Positions 9,434-23,000 of a DNA stretch of 64,000 nt are shown here, piece by piece; within the stretch, counting starts at the first letter, position 1; every line of letters starts with the position of its first letter. Origin of the DNA: Conus ventricosus (lineage: Eukaryota > Mollusca > Gastropoda > Neogastropoda > Conidae); assembly GCA_018398815.1 (NCBI GenBank), contig CM031611.1:80866375-80930374 (forward strand). The letters are read 5' to 3'. The translations under genes and the position numbers were made by a program. The notes under the pieces are model-generated. The model was given only the letters and a program-made list of their open reading frames with translations. It was not told the DNA's origin and did no database searches.

Positions 9434-12400
9434 CTGAAAAAAAAAAAGTTACAAATTTTTGGCAGTTGTTTCTCATGCACTCTCCATCACATATGAGTAC
9501 ATGCACATATGTGTATGTGTGTGAATGTATTTCACTCATCACTCATTCCAAAAGACAAAAGAAAATGATTATAATGTGACAACAGAAACAGCAATCAAAT
9601 TGTCTGAGACGAGAATTTCTTCGATCTTTCCTACCATCGTCCCAAACTGACTTATCACGGCCACCTAACATGCAGTAAATTACTGGCGTCTTCCCACCAT
9701 CATCCCATACTGACTGTTAACTTTGCCACATAACACATAGTAAACTGCCCACATCTTTCATACCAATTACCCCACATGACTGTTATCACAGCCACATAAC
9801 ACATAGTAAACTCCCTACATCTTTCCCACAATAATCCCACACTGACAGTTACCACAGCCACATAACACACAGTAAACTGCCCACATCTTTACCACCATTA
9901 TCCCACACTGTTACCACAGCCACATCACAGTAAACTGCCCACATCTTTACCACCATTATCCCACACTGACTGTTACCACAGCCACATCACAATTATCCCA
10001 CACCGACTGTAACCCAGCCACATCACAGTAAACTGCCCGCGTCTTTCCCGTGATCTTTCCACATTGACTGTTAAAACTGTCACATAACATACAGATAACT
10101 ATGGCAGCTGATCTTGGCTTGACTGTGCCCAGACCTGCAGTATTCAAAGCAAGCGCCTTGTCCACATCTACAAGGAACAACGAGAATTGTGTTTATACTG
10201 GTGCCAGAAGCAAAAGTTTACAATAACAAACAGGAAAGAAGCAAAAGGCGTTTGACTACAACATCTCCCAATCTCTTTAAATGAACTGCAAATCCAGAGC
10301 AGGAAGCACTCGCTGTGGTATTTCTCCATGGCTCTCAGGACACAGCAAGGATCACTCACCAAAGAACTTGTGGATGTCATGGTAGAGAAGACAGGACTCA
10401 CCAGTCTATCTCAACAGACCTCAGGACAGGTAAGGTAGGACTCACCAAAGTCTTCCTCAATAGACCTCAGGACAGGTAAGGTAGGACTCATCAAAGTCTT
10501 CCTCAATAGACATCAGGACAGGTAAGGTAGGACTCACCAAAGTCTTCCTCAATAGACATCAGGACAGGTAAGGTACGACTCACCAGTCTTCCTCAATAGA
10601 CCTCAGGACAGGTAAGGTAGGACTCACTGAAGTCTTCCTCAATAGACATCAGGACAGGTAACGTAGGACTCGCCAAAGTCTTCCTCAATAGACCTCAGAA
10701 CAGGTAAGGTAGGACTCACCAAAGTCTTCCTCAATAGACATCAGGACAGGTAAGGTAGGACTCACCAAAGTCTTCCTCAATAGACATCAGGACAGGTAAG
10801 GTAGGACTCACCAAAGTCTTCCTGAATAGACCTCAGGACAGGTAAGGTAGGACTCATCAAAGTCTTCCTCAATAGACCTCAGGACAGGTAAGGTAGGACT
10901 CACCAAAGTCTTCCTCAATAGACCTCGGGACAGTAAGGTAGGACTCATCAAAGTCTTCCTCAATAGACCTCAGGACAGGTAAGGTAGGACTCACCAAAGT
11001 CTTCCTCAATAGACTTCAGGACAGGTAAGGTACAACTCACCAAAGTCTTCCTCAATAGACTTCAGGACAGGTAAAGTAGGACTCACTAAAGTCTTCCTCA
11101 ATAGACCTCAGGACAGGTAAGGTAGGACTCACTAAAGTCTTCCTCAATAGACCTCAGGACAGGTAAGGTAGGACTCACTGAAGTCTTCCTCAACAGACTG
11201 CAGGATAGGGAAGGCAGGATTCACCTAAGCCTTTGTAGTGGACATCATGGTTGAAAAGGCAGGACACACCAAAGACTTTCTCATAGACCTCAGGACAGGT
11301 AAGATAGGACTCACCAAAGTTTTCCTCAATAGACCTCAGGACAGGGAAGGCAGGACACACCAAAGACTTTCTAACAGACCTCAGGACAGGTAAGATAGGA
11401 CTCACCAAAGTTTTCCTCAATAGACATCAGGATACGGAAGGCAGGACCCACCAAAGGATTTCTAACAGACCTCAGGACAGGTAAGACAGGACTCACCACA
11501 GTCTAACAGACCACAAAATAGAGAAGGCTGACTCACCAAAGTGTTTCTCGATGGATCTCATGACGGCCATACTGCGCGAGTTGTCCACCATGTTGATGGC
11601 TATGCCGTTCTTGCCAAACCGCCCGGTGCGACCAATGCGGTGCAGGTAAGTCTCACAGTCGGGCCTTCCATCCATGGTGATAGGCATGTCAAAGTTCACC
11701 ACCACCGTCACCATCTCCACATCAATGCCTGTAACAAGGGGCAGACACACATTTAAAAAAAAAAAGGCAAGATTCAGTCGAGGCCAACAGTAAAACATAG
11801 TTTAAGCAACTCAAAGGCAGAAACTGACTTAACCTTTTAACCACTGTTATACCGCACCTGTTATACCGCCAGTGCGACATACTCCACTTTTCTACTGATT
11901 TGCCCCATTCTGGGTGAATCAATATCTCATTCCATTTCTACTGATTTGCCCATTCTGGGCGAGTCAATATCTCATTCCATTAATGAGTATCTGAGAAGCT
12001 AAGGGTGTTAAAGACACACAGTTTGAGGAGGATGGTTGTTAAAAAAGTGGTTGCCATTAGCAAAGTGCATTAATTCCGCTCGTAAAGCCAGAAAACAACA
12101 TTTTTGACAACTTGTGTTTAGGGTGATGATGAGTGATGGCCAAAAAGTGAATGTCCAACAGAACTGTGGACAAATTGGTGGCAAAGAAGCCACCGTAATG
12201 ATAATAAAATGATGGCTCAGAGCTGTGCAACGTGCATGCATGCCCTCTTGCACTGGCTTCAGATGTCGATGATAGTAAGTAAGAGGATCAAGAGGTGGGA
12301 TGAGTTCACAGTCAAATTCTGATTTCTACAGCACTAAGTTAAAAACATTACTGACACGAGTACAGACATATACATAGTAAAGCAGATTCACCTTAGACTT

Positions 12401-14958
12401 TTTAAATAAAATTTGTATGATTTCAATTCAACACCTTTGTTTTGATAATTCTTTTTTTCTAATTACTGGAGTTTTAAAACGTCAATGTAAGTTTGTTTTG
12501 CGCTTTGAAAAAAAAAAGGTAGGATGTACAAAAATGCTACGTAAAGAAAACATGGTAGTATCAGCATTTGAAAAAAGTTATGAGACACAAAAAAGTTATG
12601 TGGCCTCACTGCTGCATGAGCTAACATTTACTGATGCACTGATCTTGGCAAAAAAAACAGACACTGTATGTGAACAGCCACAAAGTCATGGGCAGACACA
12701 TGTAAGATACAAACCCAATCAGTTGTTCTACTTAACAACATTATCATATTCATTGGTGATACTACCTACTACTTCATTACACTATTTGCAAAGTATTACA
12801 AAAGTCCCATCTAGAATTAAATGTTTTCTGGAACAAACTAAAAAGTTGGTACCAAATTGAAGGGGCACACTGCATATTCAAAGGCTTGCGGATTTCTCTG
12901 GGAAACGGTAAACAATATAAGCCATTCTACAGAACTCATGTAGTAGTGGGACGTGACCTTACCTCTGGCCGACACATTGGTGGTGATGAGCACCTTCTCT
13001 TTGCCGTTACGGAAACGATTGATGATGGCTGCCCGCTGTTCGATGGTCAGCTCCCCCGTCAACAGTCCAACGGCATGGTGGTCACCTGTCATCCTCTCTG
13101 CTAGCCATGCCGCTGTTGTACGTTTCTGTCGGCATAGTTGCAGACATGCATTCAGCTTGGGACCAGTAAGGAATGTGTAGTCATTTTGCTCACAATACAG
13201 ACACATCTAGGACAGTTTGACCTTTTTCGTTTTGATTAACATATCGAAAATAGACGAACAGTTCAGATATGATTGTGAAGTTGGCCCAAGTTTGGTCATT
13301 AACTGTTCAGGTAAGATTCTGAAGTTGGCTATCAATATCTTCAGTAATCAACTGTTCAAACAAATTTGAAGTTTTCCCACAAGTTAGGTACTCAAATGTT
13401 CAAACATGGTTTTGACAGTAAATTTAAATGAGGCAGGGAACAGCAAAACATGCTAACAATCAACAAGACAGGTTATAAGTTGCTGAACCATGGTTTTGAA
13501 GTTATCAACAAGTTCAGTAATCAGTTCTTCAAACATGATTTTGAAGTTAATCAACAAGTCTTCTTCAAACATGGTTTTGAAGTTAATCAGCAAGTCGTCT
13601 TCAAACGTGGTTTTGAAGTTAATCAACAAGTCAGGTAATCAGGTGTTCAAACATGGTTTTGAAGTTAATCAACAAGTCTTCTTCAAACATGGTTTTGAAG
13701 TTAATCAACAAGTCAGGTAATCAGGTGTTCGAACATGGTTTTGAAGTTAATCAACAAGTCTTCTTCAAACATGGTTTTGAAGTTAATCAACAGGTCAGGT
13801 AATCAGGTGTTCAAACATGGTTTTGAAGGGAATCAACAGGTCAGGTAATCAGGTGTTCAAACATGGTTTCAAAGCGACTTCTGAATGCGAGGTGAGAACA
13901 AGGCTCTGAAGATTTGGGTTCCATTATGGTCTGCAGTGACTACTGTGAGAAGACTACTAGTGGTTTATTCACCAGTAAACCAGGACGTGGTAATCAGAAT
14001 TCTTTGATGATCACAAACTATTTGATGGAGAGATACCAGCTATTGAGAGGACAGTTTTTGCCTTTCCTCACTCAAAACATGTAGATATTCCCCACTCAAA
14101 ACATGTAGACATTCCTCACACAAAGCATGTAGACATTCCTCACTCAAAGCATGTAGACATTACTCACTCAAAGCATGTAGACATTACTCACTCAAAACAT
14201 GTAGACATTCCTCACTCAAAGCATGTAGACATTCCTCACTCAAAGCATGTAGACATTCCTGACACAAAGCATGTAGACATTCCTGACACAAAGCATGAAG
14301 ACATTCCTCACACAAAGCATGTAGACATTCCTCACTCAAAGCATGTAGACATTCCTCACACAAAGCATGTAGACATTCCTCACACAAAGCATGAAGACAT
14401 TCCTCACACAAAGCATGAAGACATTCCTCACACAAAGCATGTAGACATTCCTCACACAAAGCATGTAGACATTCCTCACACAAAGCATGAAGACATTCCT
14501 CACACAAAGCATGTAGACATTCCTCACACAAAGCATGTAGACATTACTCACTCAAAGCATGTAGACATTACTCACTCAAAGCATGTTGACATTCTTCACT
14601 CAAAGCATGTAGACATTACTCACTCAAAACATGTAGACATTCCTCACTCAAAGCATGTAGACATTACTCACTCAAAGCATGTAGACATTCTTCACTCAAA
14701 ACATGTAGACATTCTTCACTCAAAACATGTAGACATTCTTCACTCAAAACATGTAGACATTCCTCACTCAAAGCATGTAGACATTACTCACTCAAAACAT
14801 GTAGACATTCCTCACTCAAAGCATGTAGACATTCCTCACTCAAAGCATGTAGACATTACTCACTCAAAACATGTAGACATTCCTCACTCAAAGCATGCAG
14901 ACAGCATCTATGTCCACTGTCAAATTTTAAAAAAAACCTCCACATATCTCTCTCTCTC

Positions 14959-15003
<45 letters not shown>

Positions 15004-16958
15004 CAAGTATGCCCAGATGTACACGCACAAACACACACACCGACACTGACAGCACTCACATGACAAAAGATCATGGACTGGCCGACAGAAATGCTGCCGT
15101 AGACGTTGCAGATGGCGCGGTACTTGTCGTCGAGGTCGGAGCACTCGATGTAGAACTGTTTGATGTTGTCCAGGGACTCCTCCTCCCTCTTCAGCCGGAT
15201 GATGACGGGATCGTTAGGGATGATGCGCTGGGCAAACTGCATCACCGACTGGTCATAGGTGGCCGAGAACAACAACATCTGGCACCCGCTGCTCAGGCGC
15301 CTGGAACAGAAAATAAAGAGTAGATCGACGATACCAATCACCATGGTGACTTATAACATGCAGAAGTGCCAGTCCCATTCATCACTGAAGAGTACAGCAG
15401 GGAAAATCAGTCAATACATGGCACATGTTTGTCAGCACAATTCTTACCTGTAGTGTCAATTTACTGCAGGTAAATACACATGGTGACACATACGACATAG
15501 TGGGCATCACCAAATATTTGAAATCCAGAGCACAGACAATGCTACCGGCATGTGCTGCATGACTTTTAACTGCTGTATGTGCAGGTATTGTAAATAAACC
15601 AGCAAAATCTTTATCATCAAGAGTACTTATATAGATAGCACCTATCCTCCACAAGAGACCAAGTTTTTAATCCCTTTACAACCTATGCTCTTCTTTACAC
15701 AATGACTACTTGGGCAGAGCCCACCAAAACAAACCTGCTGGCACTACATTCAGTCATTTTCTGTCCCTTAGTCTAATATCAGTCACTCTGTTTTTCATTC
15801 ATTCTTCTGCTGCACATTATGCGTACACATTTCATCAACACCAACGGCCAAAATGGCCTTCTCTTTCAAAACTTGGTGATGGGAGTTTGCCTGTGTGCAA
15901 GATGTTACATGTGCTTTCAAACACTGGAACTTTCGATTTATAGTCTTACTTGAAGGACTTCTGTTCATATATTTTCTTGGAAGCTGGTGGAAGTTTCCAC
16001 AAGTGCAAGTGTCCTGTTTGGATGGTTACTTTTCAAGTCATTATGCTGAATGAGACGAAGTGTAGGAAGATAAATCAATTGCTTATTTCCAGGCTTCATA
16101 TGTGTTCACTGTTAAATGTACAAGACAATGCAGATGATGAGCTGGTATGGCAGTATAATGGTATATCATATGTAAATCCTCCAAGTCGTCAATAATCCCC
16201 ACCCCCACCCCTAAAAAATATAATCACACTTCCACTAAGCAGACATTCAATGGAATAACTTCCCCGGATACTTAATTGAGCAACCCATACAAATTTATTA
16301 ATCATGCTGAAATAAATTGGGGGAAAACATAAGAACTGGCACTTGTAACATTAGTTTCACCATAATGATAGCCTAGATAATCACTCTATACCATACAGGA
16401 AGAAAAAAAGTTCAGTCATGAAAAATATACACCAACAAAATAACAAACTTACAGTCACTATCTATAGTAATTTATAACACATGAATTATTCACATCTTTA
16501 GAGAGGGAGTTTACATAAAATTAGAAGGATCCACAGGGTTTTTTTCCCCCCAGGTCATGACCAAATGTTTGATTTGGGGGATGAAACACTGAGCTATAAT
16601 CAGCATGTCAACAAATTCTTATACAATGAGAACAAGAGGATGATAGTGATACACATGATGAAGCCCGGCATGCAAGCAAATATCAACACAACAATGATAT
16701 GGAAAATAACGTTTACTGAGAATACAATAGTCTCTTTGTACGCTAAAAAACTTTGCATTTTTGGCTCTGGTCACAGATGAAAATGTATGCAAGTGACAAC
16801 AGCGTACTGACAATGTCCTAACATTTTGAATGCAAACTCTTTAATCTTCATTACAAAGTAAAAAAATCACAGACAGTCCAAAACAAAATGACTACCTAGG
16901 AAGGCAACATGATCCTTATGCAAGATCAAGTAAATGATACATCTTTTGTCACTGCAAC

Positions 16959-17005
<47 letters not shown>

Positions 17006-20000
17006 ATATACACACACACACACACACATGAACACAAACATGCACAAACACACACACATTTATACAGACAGCAAGACAAAAAGCCAAGGGGAGAAGACCC
17101 ACTTCTGTATGCGTGTGGACTGGTCCTGGTGGCCCTGCATGGAAATCATAACGTCCGCCTCATCCAGCACAAAAACCCGCAGCTTCTCCAGAGGCAGGGC
17201 CTTGTAGCGATGACTCCAGTCCATCACCGTCCCTGGCGTGCCAATGATGATGTGGTCCTCCATCTGTTCACCGCGGCCCACTGCAAAGCCACACACACTT
17301 CAGTGAGGGGGATCCTCAACTCCTTTCTGGCACGCACACGTCAGTGCAGACTGGTGAGAACAGCACCGTCTGTGTAATGACGGCGTCTCTGGTCATAGAG
17401 CCAGAAAGGTGTTGATGGCCAGGTCTGTTGTTATTGTCCCTAAATGATGATCTGGTCTGCCTGCTCCATCCATAATAAAGACGTTATACTCTTAAGACTT
17501 GATCTGTCTGCCCCATCCCATCACAACGTTACAGTCTGATGACCTGACCTGTCTGCCCCATCACATCACAATATTGCAGTCTGGTGACCTGATCTGTCTG
17601 CCCCATCGCATCACAATGTTACAGTCTGATGACATGATCTGCCTGCCCCATCCCATCACAATGTTACAGTCTGATGACTTGATCTGTCTGCCCCATCACA
17701 ATGTTACAGTCTGATGACCTGATCTGCCGGTCCCATCCCATCCCATCCCAATGTTACAGTCTGATGACCTGATCTGTCTGCCCCATCACATCCCAATGTT
17801 ACAGTCTGATGACCTGATCTGTCTGTCACACCCCATCCCAATGTTACAGTCTGATGACCTGATCTGTCTGCCCCATCACATCCCAATGTTACAGTCTGAT
17901 GACCTGATCTGTCTGTCCCATCCCATCCCAATGTTACAGTCTGATGACCTGATGTGTCTGCCCCATCCCATCACAATGTTACAGTCTGATGACCTGATCT
18001 GTCTGCCCCATCACATTCCGATGACCTGATCTGCCTGCCCATCCCATCCCAATGTTACATTCCGATGACCTGATATGTCTGCCCATCCATCCCATCACAA
18101 TGTTACAGTCTGATGACCTGATCTGTCTGCCCCATCACATCCCAATGTTACAGTCTGATGACCTGATCTGTCTGCCCCATCACAATGTTACAGTCTGATG
18201 ACCTGATCTGTCTGCCCCATCCCATCCCAATGTTACAGTCTGATGACCTGATCTGTCTGCTCCATGCCATCACAATGTTACAGTCTGATGACCTGATCTG
18301 TCTGTCCCATCACAATGTTACAGTCTGATGATCTGATCTGTCTGCCCCATCACATCACAATGTTACAGTCTGATGACCTGATCTGTCTGCTCCATCGCAT
18401 CACAATGTTACAGTCTGATGACCTGATCTGTCTGCTCCATGCTATCACAATGTTACAGTCTGATGACCTGATCTGTCTGCTCCATGCCATCACAATGTTA
18501 CAGTCTGATGACCTGATCTGTCTGCCCCACCCCATCACAATGTTACAGTCTGATGACCTGATCTGTCTGCCCCATCCCATCCCAATGTTACAGTCTGATG
18601 ACCTGATCTGTCTGCCCCATCACAATGTTACAGTCTGATGACCTGATCTGTCTGTCCCATCACAATGTTACAGTCTGATGACCTGATCTGTCTGCCCCAT
18701 CCCATCCCAATGTTACAGTTGATGACCTGATCTGTCTGCCCCATCACAATGTTACAGTCTGATGACCTGATCTGTCTGTCCCATCACAATGTTACAGTCT
18801 GATGATCTGATCTGTCTGCCCCATCACATCACAATGTTACAGTCTGATGACCTGATCTGTCTGCTCCATGCCATCACAATGTTACAGTCTGATGACCTGA
18901 TCTGTCTGCCCCATCCCATCCCAATGTTACAGTCTGATGACCTGATCTGTCTGCCCATCCCATCACAATGTTACAGTCTGATGACCTGATCTGTCTGCCC
19001 CATCACAATGTTACAGTCTGATGACCTGATCTGTCTGCCCCATCCCATCACAATGTTACAGTCTGATGACCTGATCTGTCTGCCCCATCCCATCACAATG
19101 TTACAGTCTGATGACCTGATCTGTCTGCTCCATCCCATCCCATCCCAATGTTACAGTCTGATGACCTGATCTGCCTGCCCCATCACAATGTTACAGTCTG
19201 ATGACCTGATCTGTCTGCTCCATCCCATCCCATCCCAATGTTACAGTCTGATGACCTGATCTGTCTGCTTCATCACAATGTTACAGTCTGATGACCTGAT
19301 CTGTCTGCCCCATCCCATCACAATGTTACAGTCTGATGACCTGATCTGTCTGCCCCATCCCATCACAATGTTACAGTCTGATGACCTGATCTGTCTGCCC
19401 CATCCCATCACAATGTTACAGTCTGATGACCTGATCTGTCTGCCCCATCCCATCCCATCCCAATGTTACAGTCTGATGACCTGATCTGCCTGCCCCATCC
19501 CATCCCATCCCAATGTTACAGTCTGATGACCTGATCTGTCTGTCCCATCCCATCACAATGTTACAGTCTGATGACCTGATCTGTCTGCCTCATCACAATG
19601 TTACAGTCTGATCTGTCTGCCCCATCCCATCCCAATGTTACAGTCTGATGACCTGATCTGTCTGCCCCATCACAATGTTACAGTCTGATGACCTGATCTG
19701 TCTGCCCCATCACAATGTTACAGTCTGATGACCTGATCTGTCTGCCCCATCACAATGTTACAGTCTGATGACCTGATCTGTCTGCCCCATCACAATGTTA
19801 CAGTCTGATGACCTGATCTGTCTGCCCCATCACAATGTTACAGTCTGATGACCTGATCTGTCTGCCTCATCCCATCACAATGTTACAGTCTGATGACCTG
19901 ATCTGTCTGCCCCATCCATCACAATGTTACAGTCTGATGACCTGATCTGTCTGCCCATCCATCACAATGTTACAGTCTGATGACCTGATCTGTCTGCCCC

Positions 20001-23000
20001 ATCCATCACAATGTTACAGTCTGATCTGTCTGCCCATCCCATCCCAATGTTACAGTCTGATGACCTGATCTGTCTGCCCCATCCCATCCCAATGTTACAG
20101 TCTGATGACCTGATCTGTCTGTCCCATCCCATCCTAATGTTACAGTCTGATGACCTGATCTGTCTGTCCCATCCCATCCCAATGTTACAGTCTGATGACC
20201 TGATCTGTCTGTCCCACCCCATCCCAATGTTACAGTCTGATGACCTGATCTGTCTGTCCCATCCCATCCCAATGTTACAGTCTGATGACCTGATCTGTCT
20301 GTCCCATCCCAATGTTACAGTCTGATGACCTGATCTGCCTGCCCCATCCCCATCACAAGGAGGCTACAGTCCTACACCGATGATCTGATCTATCTGCTCC
20401 ATCCTATCACACTCACAGGAACAATAATCTGCTCACCTGGTCTTTCCAACCCATTCCACCCCCAAGGTTGTCACACTCTGGGGCCCCCACCTTGGCTTAA
20501 GGCTGTGTCAGGCCAGTTGACATAGGCTAGAACACCAAGGCTACATCAAAATGTTGGCTTAAGGCTGTGTCAGGCCAACTGACATAGGCTAGAACACCAA
20601 GGCTACATCAAAATGTTGGCTTAAGGCTGTGTCAGGCCAACTGACATAGGCTAGAACACCAAGGCTACATCAAAATGTTGTTATGCTCTGCATAGTTATG
20701 CGGGGATTATCTTCAGTTGTGACAAGCTCCTAGCATAACATTATCAGTCTCCAAAATCCCCCTTAGTCGGAGTTTGGCTGCCCATGTGGCGGGGTAATCA
20801 AAAATGGTCACACACATAATGTTCTCATCCCAGCTGATGCATTTATAACACAGTGTTCAAGTACTTCGGCTGTTTGGATAATCCGTGGAGTCTTTTAGCC
20901 AGGGTATGACAACAACAACAACAACAACACTCTGGGGACCTGATATGTCTGCCTCCTCCCCTCACAAGGATATTACATTCTGGTGATCTAGTCTGTGCCC
21001 AATTCCATCATAGGGATGGTACAATCTATCTGATGGACTGGTGTGTTTGCACCATCCCATCCAAATGATGTAAAAGTGGATTCTTCTGCCCCAACAAGAT
21101 CCTACCCAGAGTTGAGTTTGTTATGTAATCTGGTGGGAAGACAGGGACCTCCTAATAAAGGATGCATATCTAAGAGTGTTGCTCAAAATTTTGAGACCAA
21201 CACTGCAGGTGTCTATATCTCTCAGACCCGGTTGATGCCAAGAAATCTTATGAAAGTAAGCATATAGTACAAACCCTGTTGTGCATGTCTCAGATCAGAG
21301 TGGAAACCAATAGCATCCTCATCCTCCTTGATCAGCACTATTGGAATTCTGCGGCCTTTCATTCCCTGCTCTACTTCCTCTCAAAGTCTATGCCCTTAGC
21401 GAGGTTCTATCAGAGTCACTGGTATCGACAAATTCATGGAGATTCTCAGTGGACAGACATGGTGGTGCCCCAAGGAGGAAAAACTCACTCACACTGCTCA
21501 GCGACTAAGCAATTAATGTCATCAGTAGGGGACTCAGTAGGCGGTGCTCTGCATATGTTGGATCACAACAGGCGTCACTGAACAGCACTGAAATGACTTG
21601 GCATCAATGCAGTGCCTCTTGTAGTGGGCTAAGGGCAAGACTGGAGAGAGTTCAAGATAAAGTGGATGGCTGGTGAGAGTCCTGTTCTTGCTCCTATTTG
21701 TGTTTGCCACTCAAAGGATGTTCTCCCTGTCTTTTTCAACTTTCATCACGTTTTTTTCACATAAAACAGAATTCACAGCTCATCAGGGTGTTTTCCTGCA
21801 GCCAATGTTCTAGATCATAACGCATTCTAACATATTGTCTTTTTTTTTTTCTTCACTACAACTATCTCTATGTTTAATTCACTGCTTTCCACCATGATGG
21901 CATCATCCATTTCCACACCCAGACGACTCACCCCTTTCTCCGCGAGTGGCGTAGCGTATCTTCAAGCCTTCCATATGCTTGGACATCCTCTCAATGACCT
22001 CTCCAATCTGTAGGGCCAGCTCATAGGTGGGGGCCAAACACAGGCACTGCACAGCCACGGAGTGGAGTAAGAGTCAGTGCAATTTTCATTTCTGGTGCCG
22101 ACTGGTTTTTCCCTACAGAAAAGGTTTTCCATGTAAGATGGCACCTCTCTGAAAGTCATCAATATGAGAGAGAGAGAGAACGAGAGAGAGAGAGAGTGAA
22201 AGACAGCGAGAGAGAAAACAGAGAGTGAGATTTATAGTCGCAACCCTAACTCTTAACTGACAAACAGCCCTCCTTTTACACTAATTTTCACACACACACA
22301 TGCACAAAAATAAACACACACATGCATACACACACACACACGAACACACACACATACACACAGAGATGAGATGACAGAGAAAGAGAAAGATGGACAGACA
22401 TACTGACAGAAAGAAGAAACTGTCTCATCAGACAATGTAATGTTTGGGCTTCGTGCCGAACAAAAAATCAGGCACAGTTCCATAATTCGCACACTCATAT
22501 TCTGCATCCCTCTCTTTAGAGAGCTCCACCGGCTTCCAGTTGAACAAAGAATGAAGTACAAGACCTCCTGTCTCTTCTTTCAGATTACTATTGGAACTCC
22601 ATCCCAATACATGACCTCCTGTCTCTGCTTTCAGATTGTTACTGGAACTCCATCCCAATACATGACCTCCTGCCTCTGCTTTCAGATTGTTACTGGAACT
22701 CCATCCCAATACCTTTCTAAAATTTAACCAGTTTCGTGTTCCATCAAGGTCTCTCTGCTGTTCTGACAACAGGGTCTTCATCAAACTTTGTTCAATAGGG
22801 AGAGGCACCAAGGTAGAGCTTTTTGTGTTTAAACTGCACAAGCCTGGGACTCACTGCCCATCTCTGACTGCCACAATCCATCACTCTCATCCTAATCTAA
22901 TCAACATTTCTTTAAAAGGGGGGCTGGAATAGCTCAGTTGGTAGAACGCCGGACTTGTGATCCTGGGGATGCGGGTTCGAATTTCGGTACAGGGGGATTT

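Noticed and set aside
9956..10180. Minus-strand frame beginning [13 protein letters not shown] as an extra helicase exon
   Set aside because: Exon 10 (phase 1) joins directly to exon 11 with the family C-terminus; this frame has no counterpart in DDX19 proteins.
11190..11420. Minus-strand frame with RSIEENFGE as a real alternative exon
   Set aside because: It is a duplicated exon 10 end inside the minisatellite, without an acceptor or the rest of the exon; kept as repeat evidence.
12417..12860. 147-codon plus-strand frame
   Set aside because: No recognised domain, AT-rich intron composition, antisense within the helicase gene.
14184..14551. 115-codon frame ECLHALCE repeats
   Set aside because: By-product of the 24-bp array in a helicase intron.
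22921..22995. A true tRNA gene
   Set aside because: A-box and B-box are good, but a SINE body follows that is shared with other loci, and the acceptor-stem pairing is poor.
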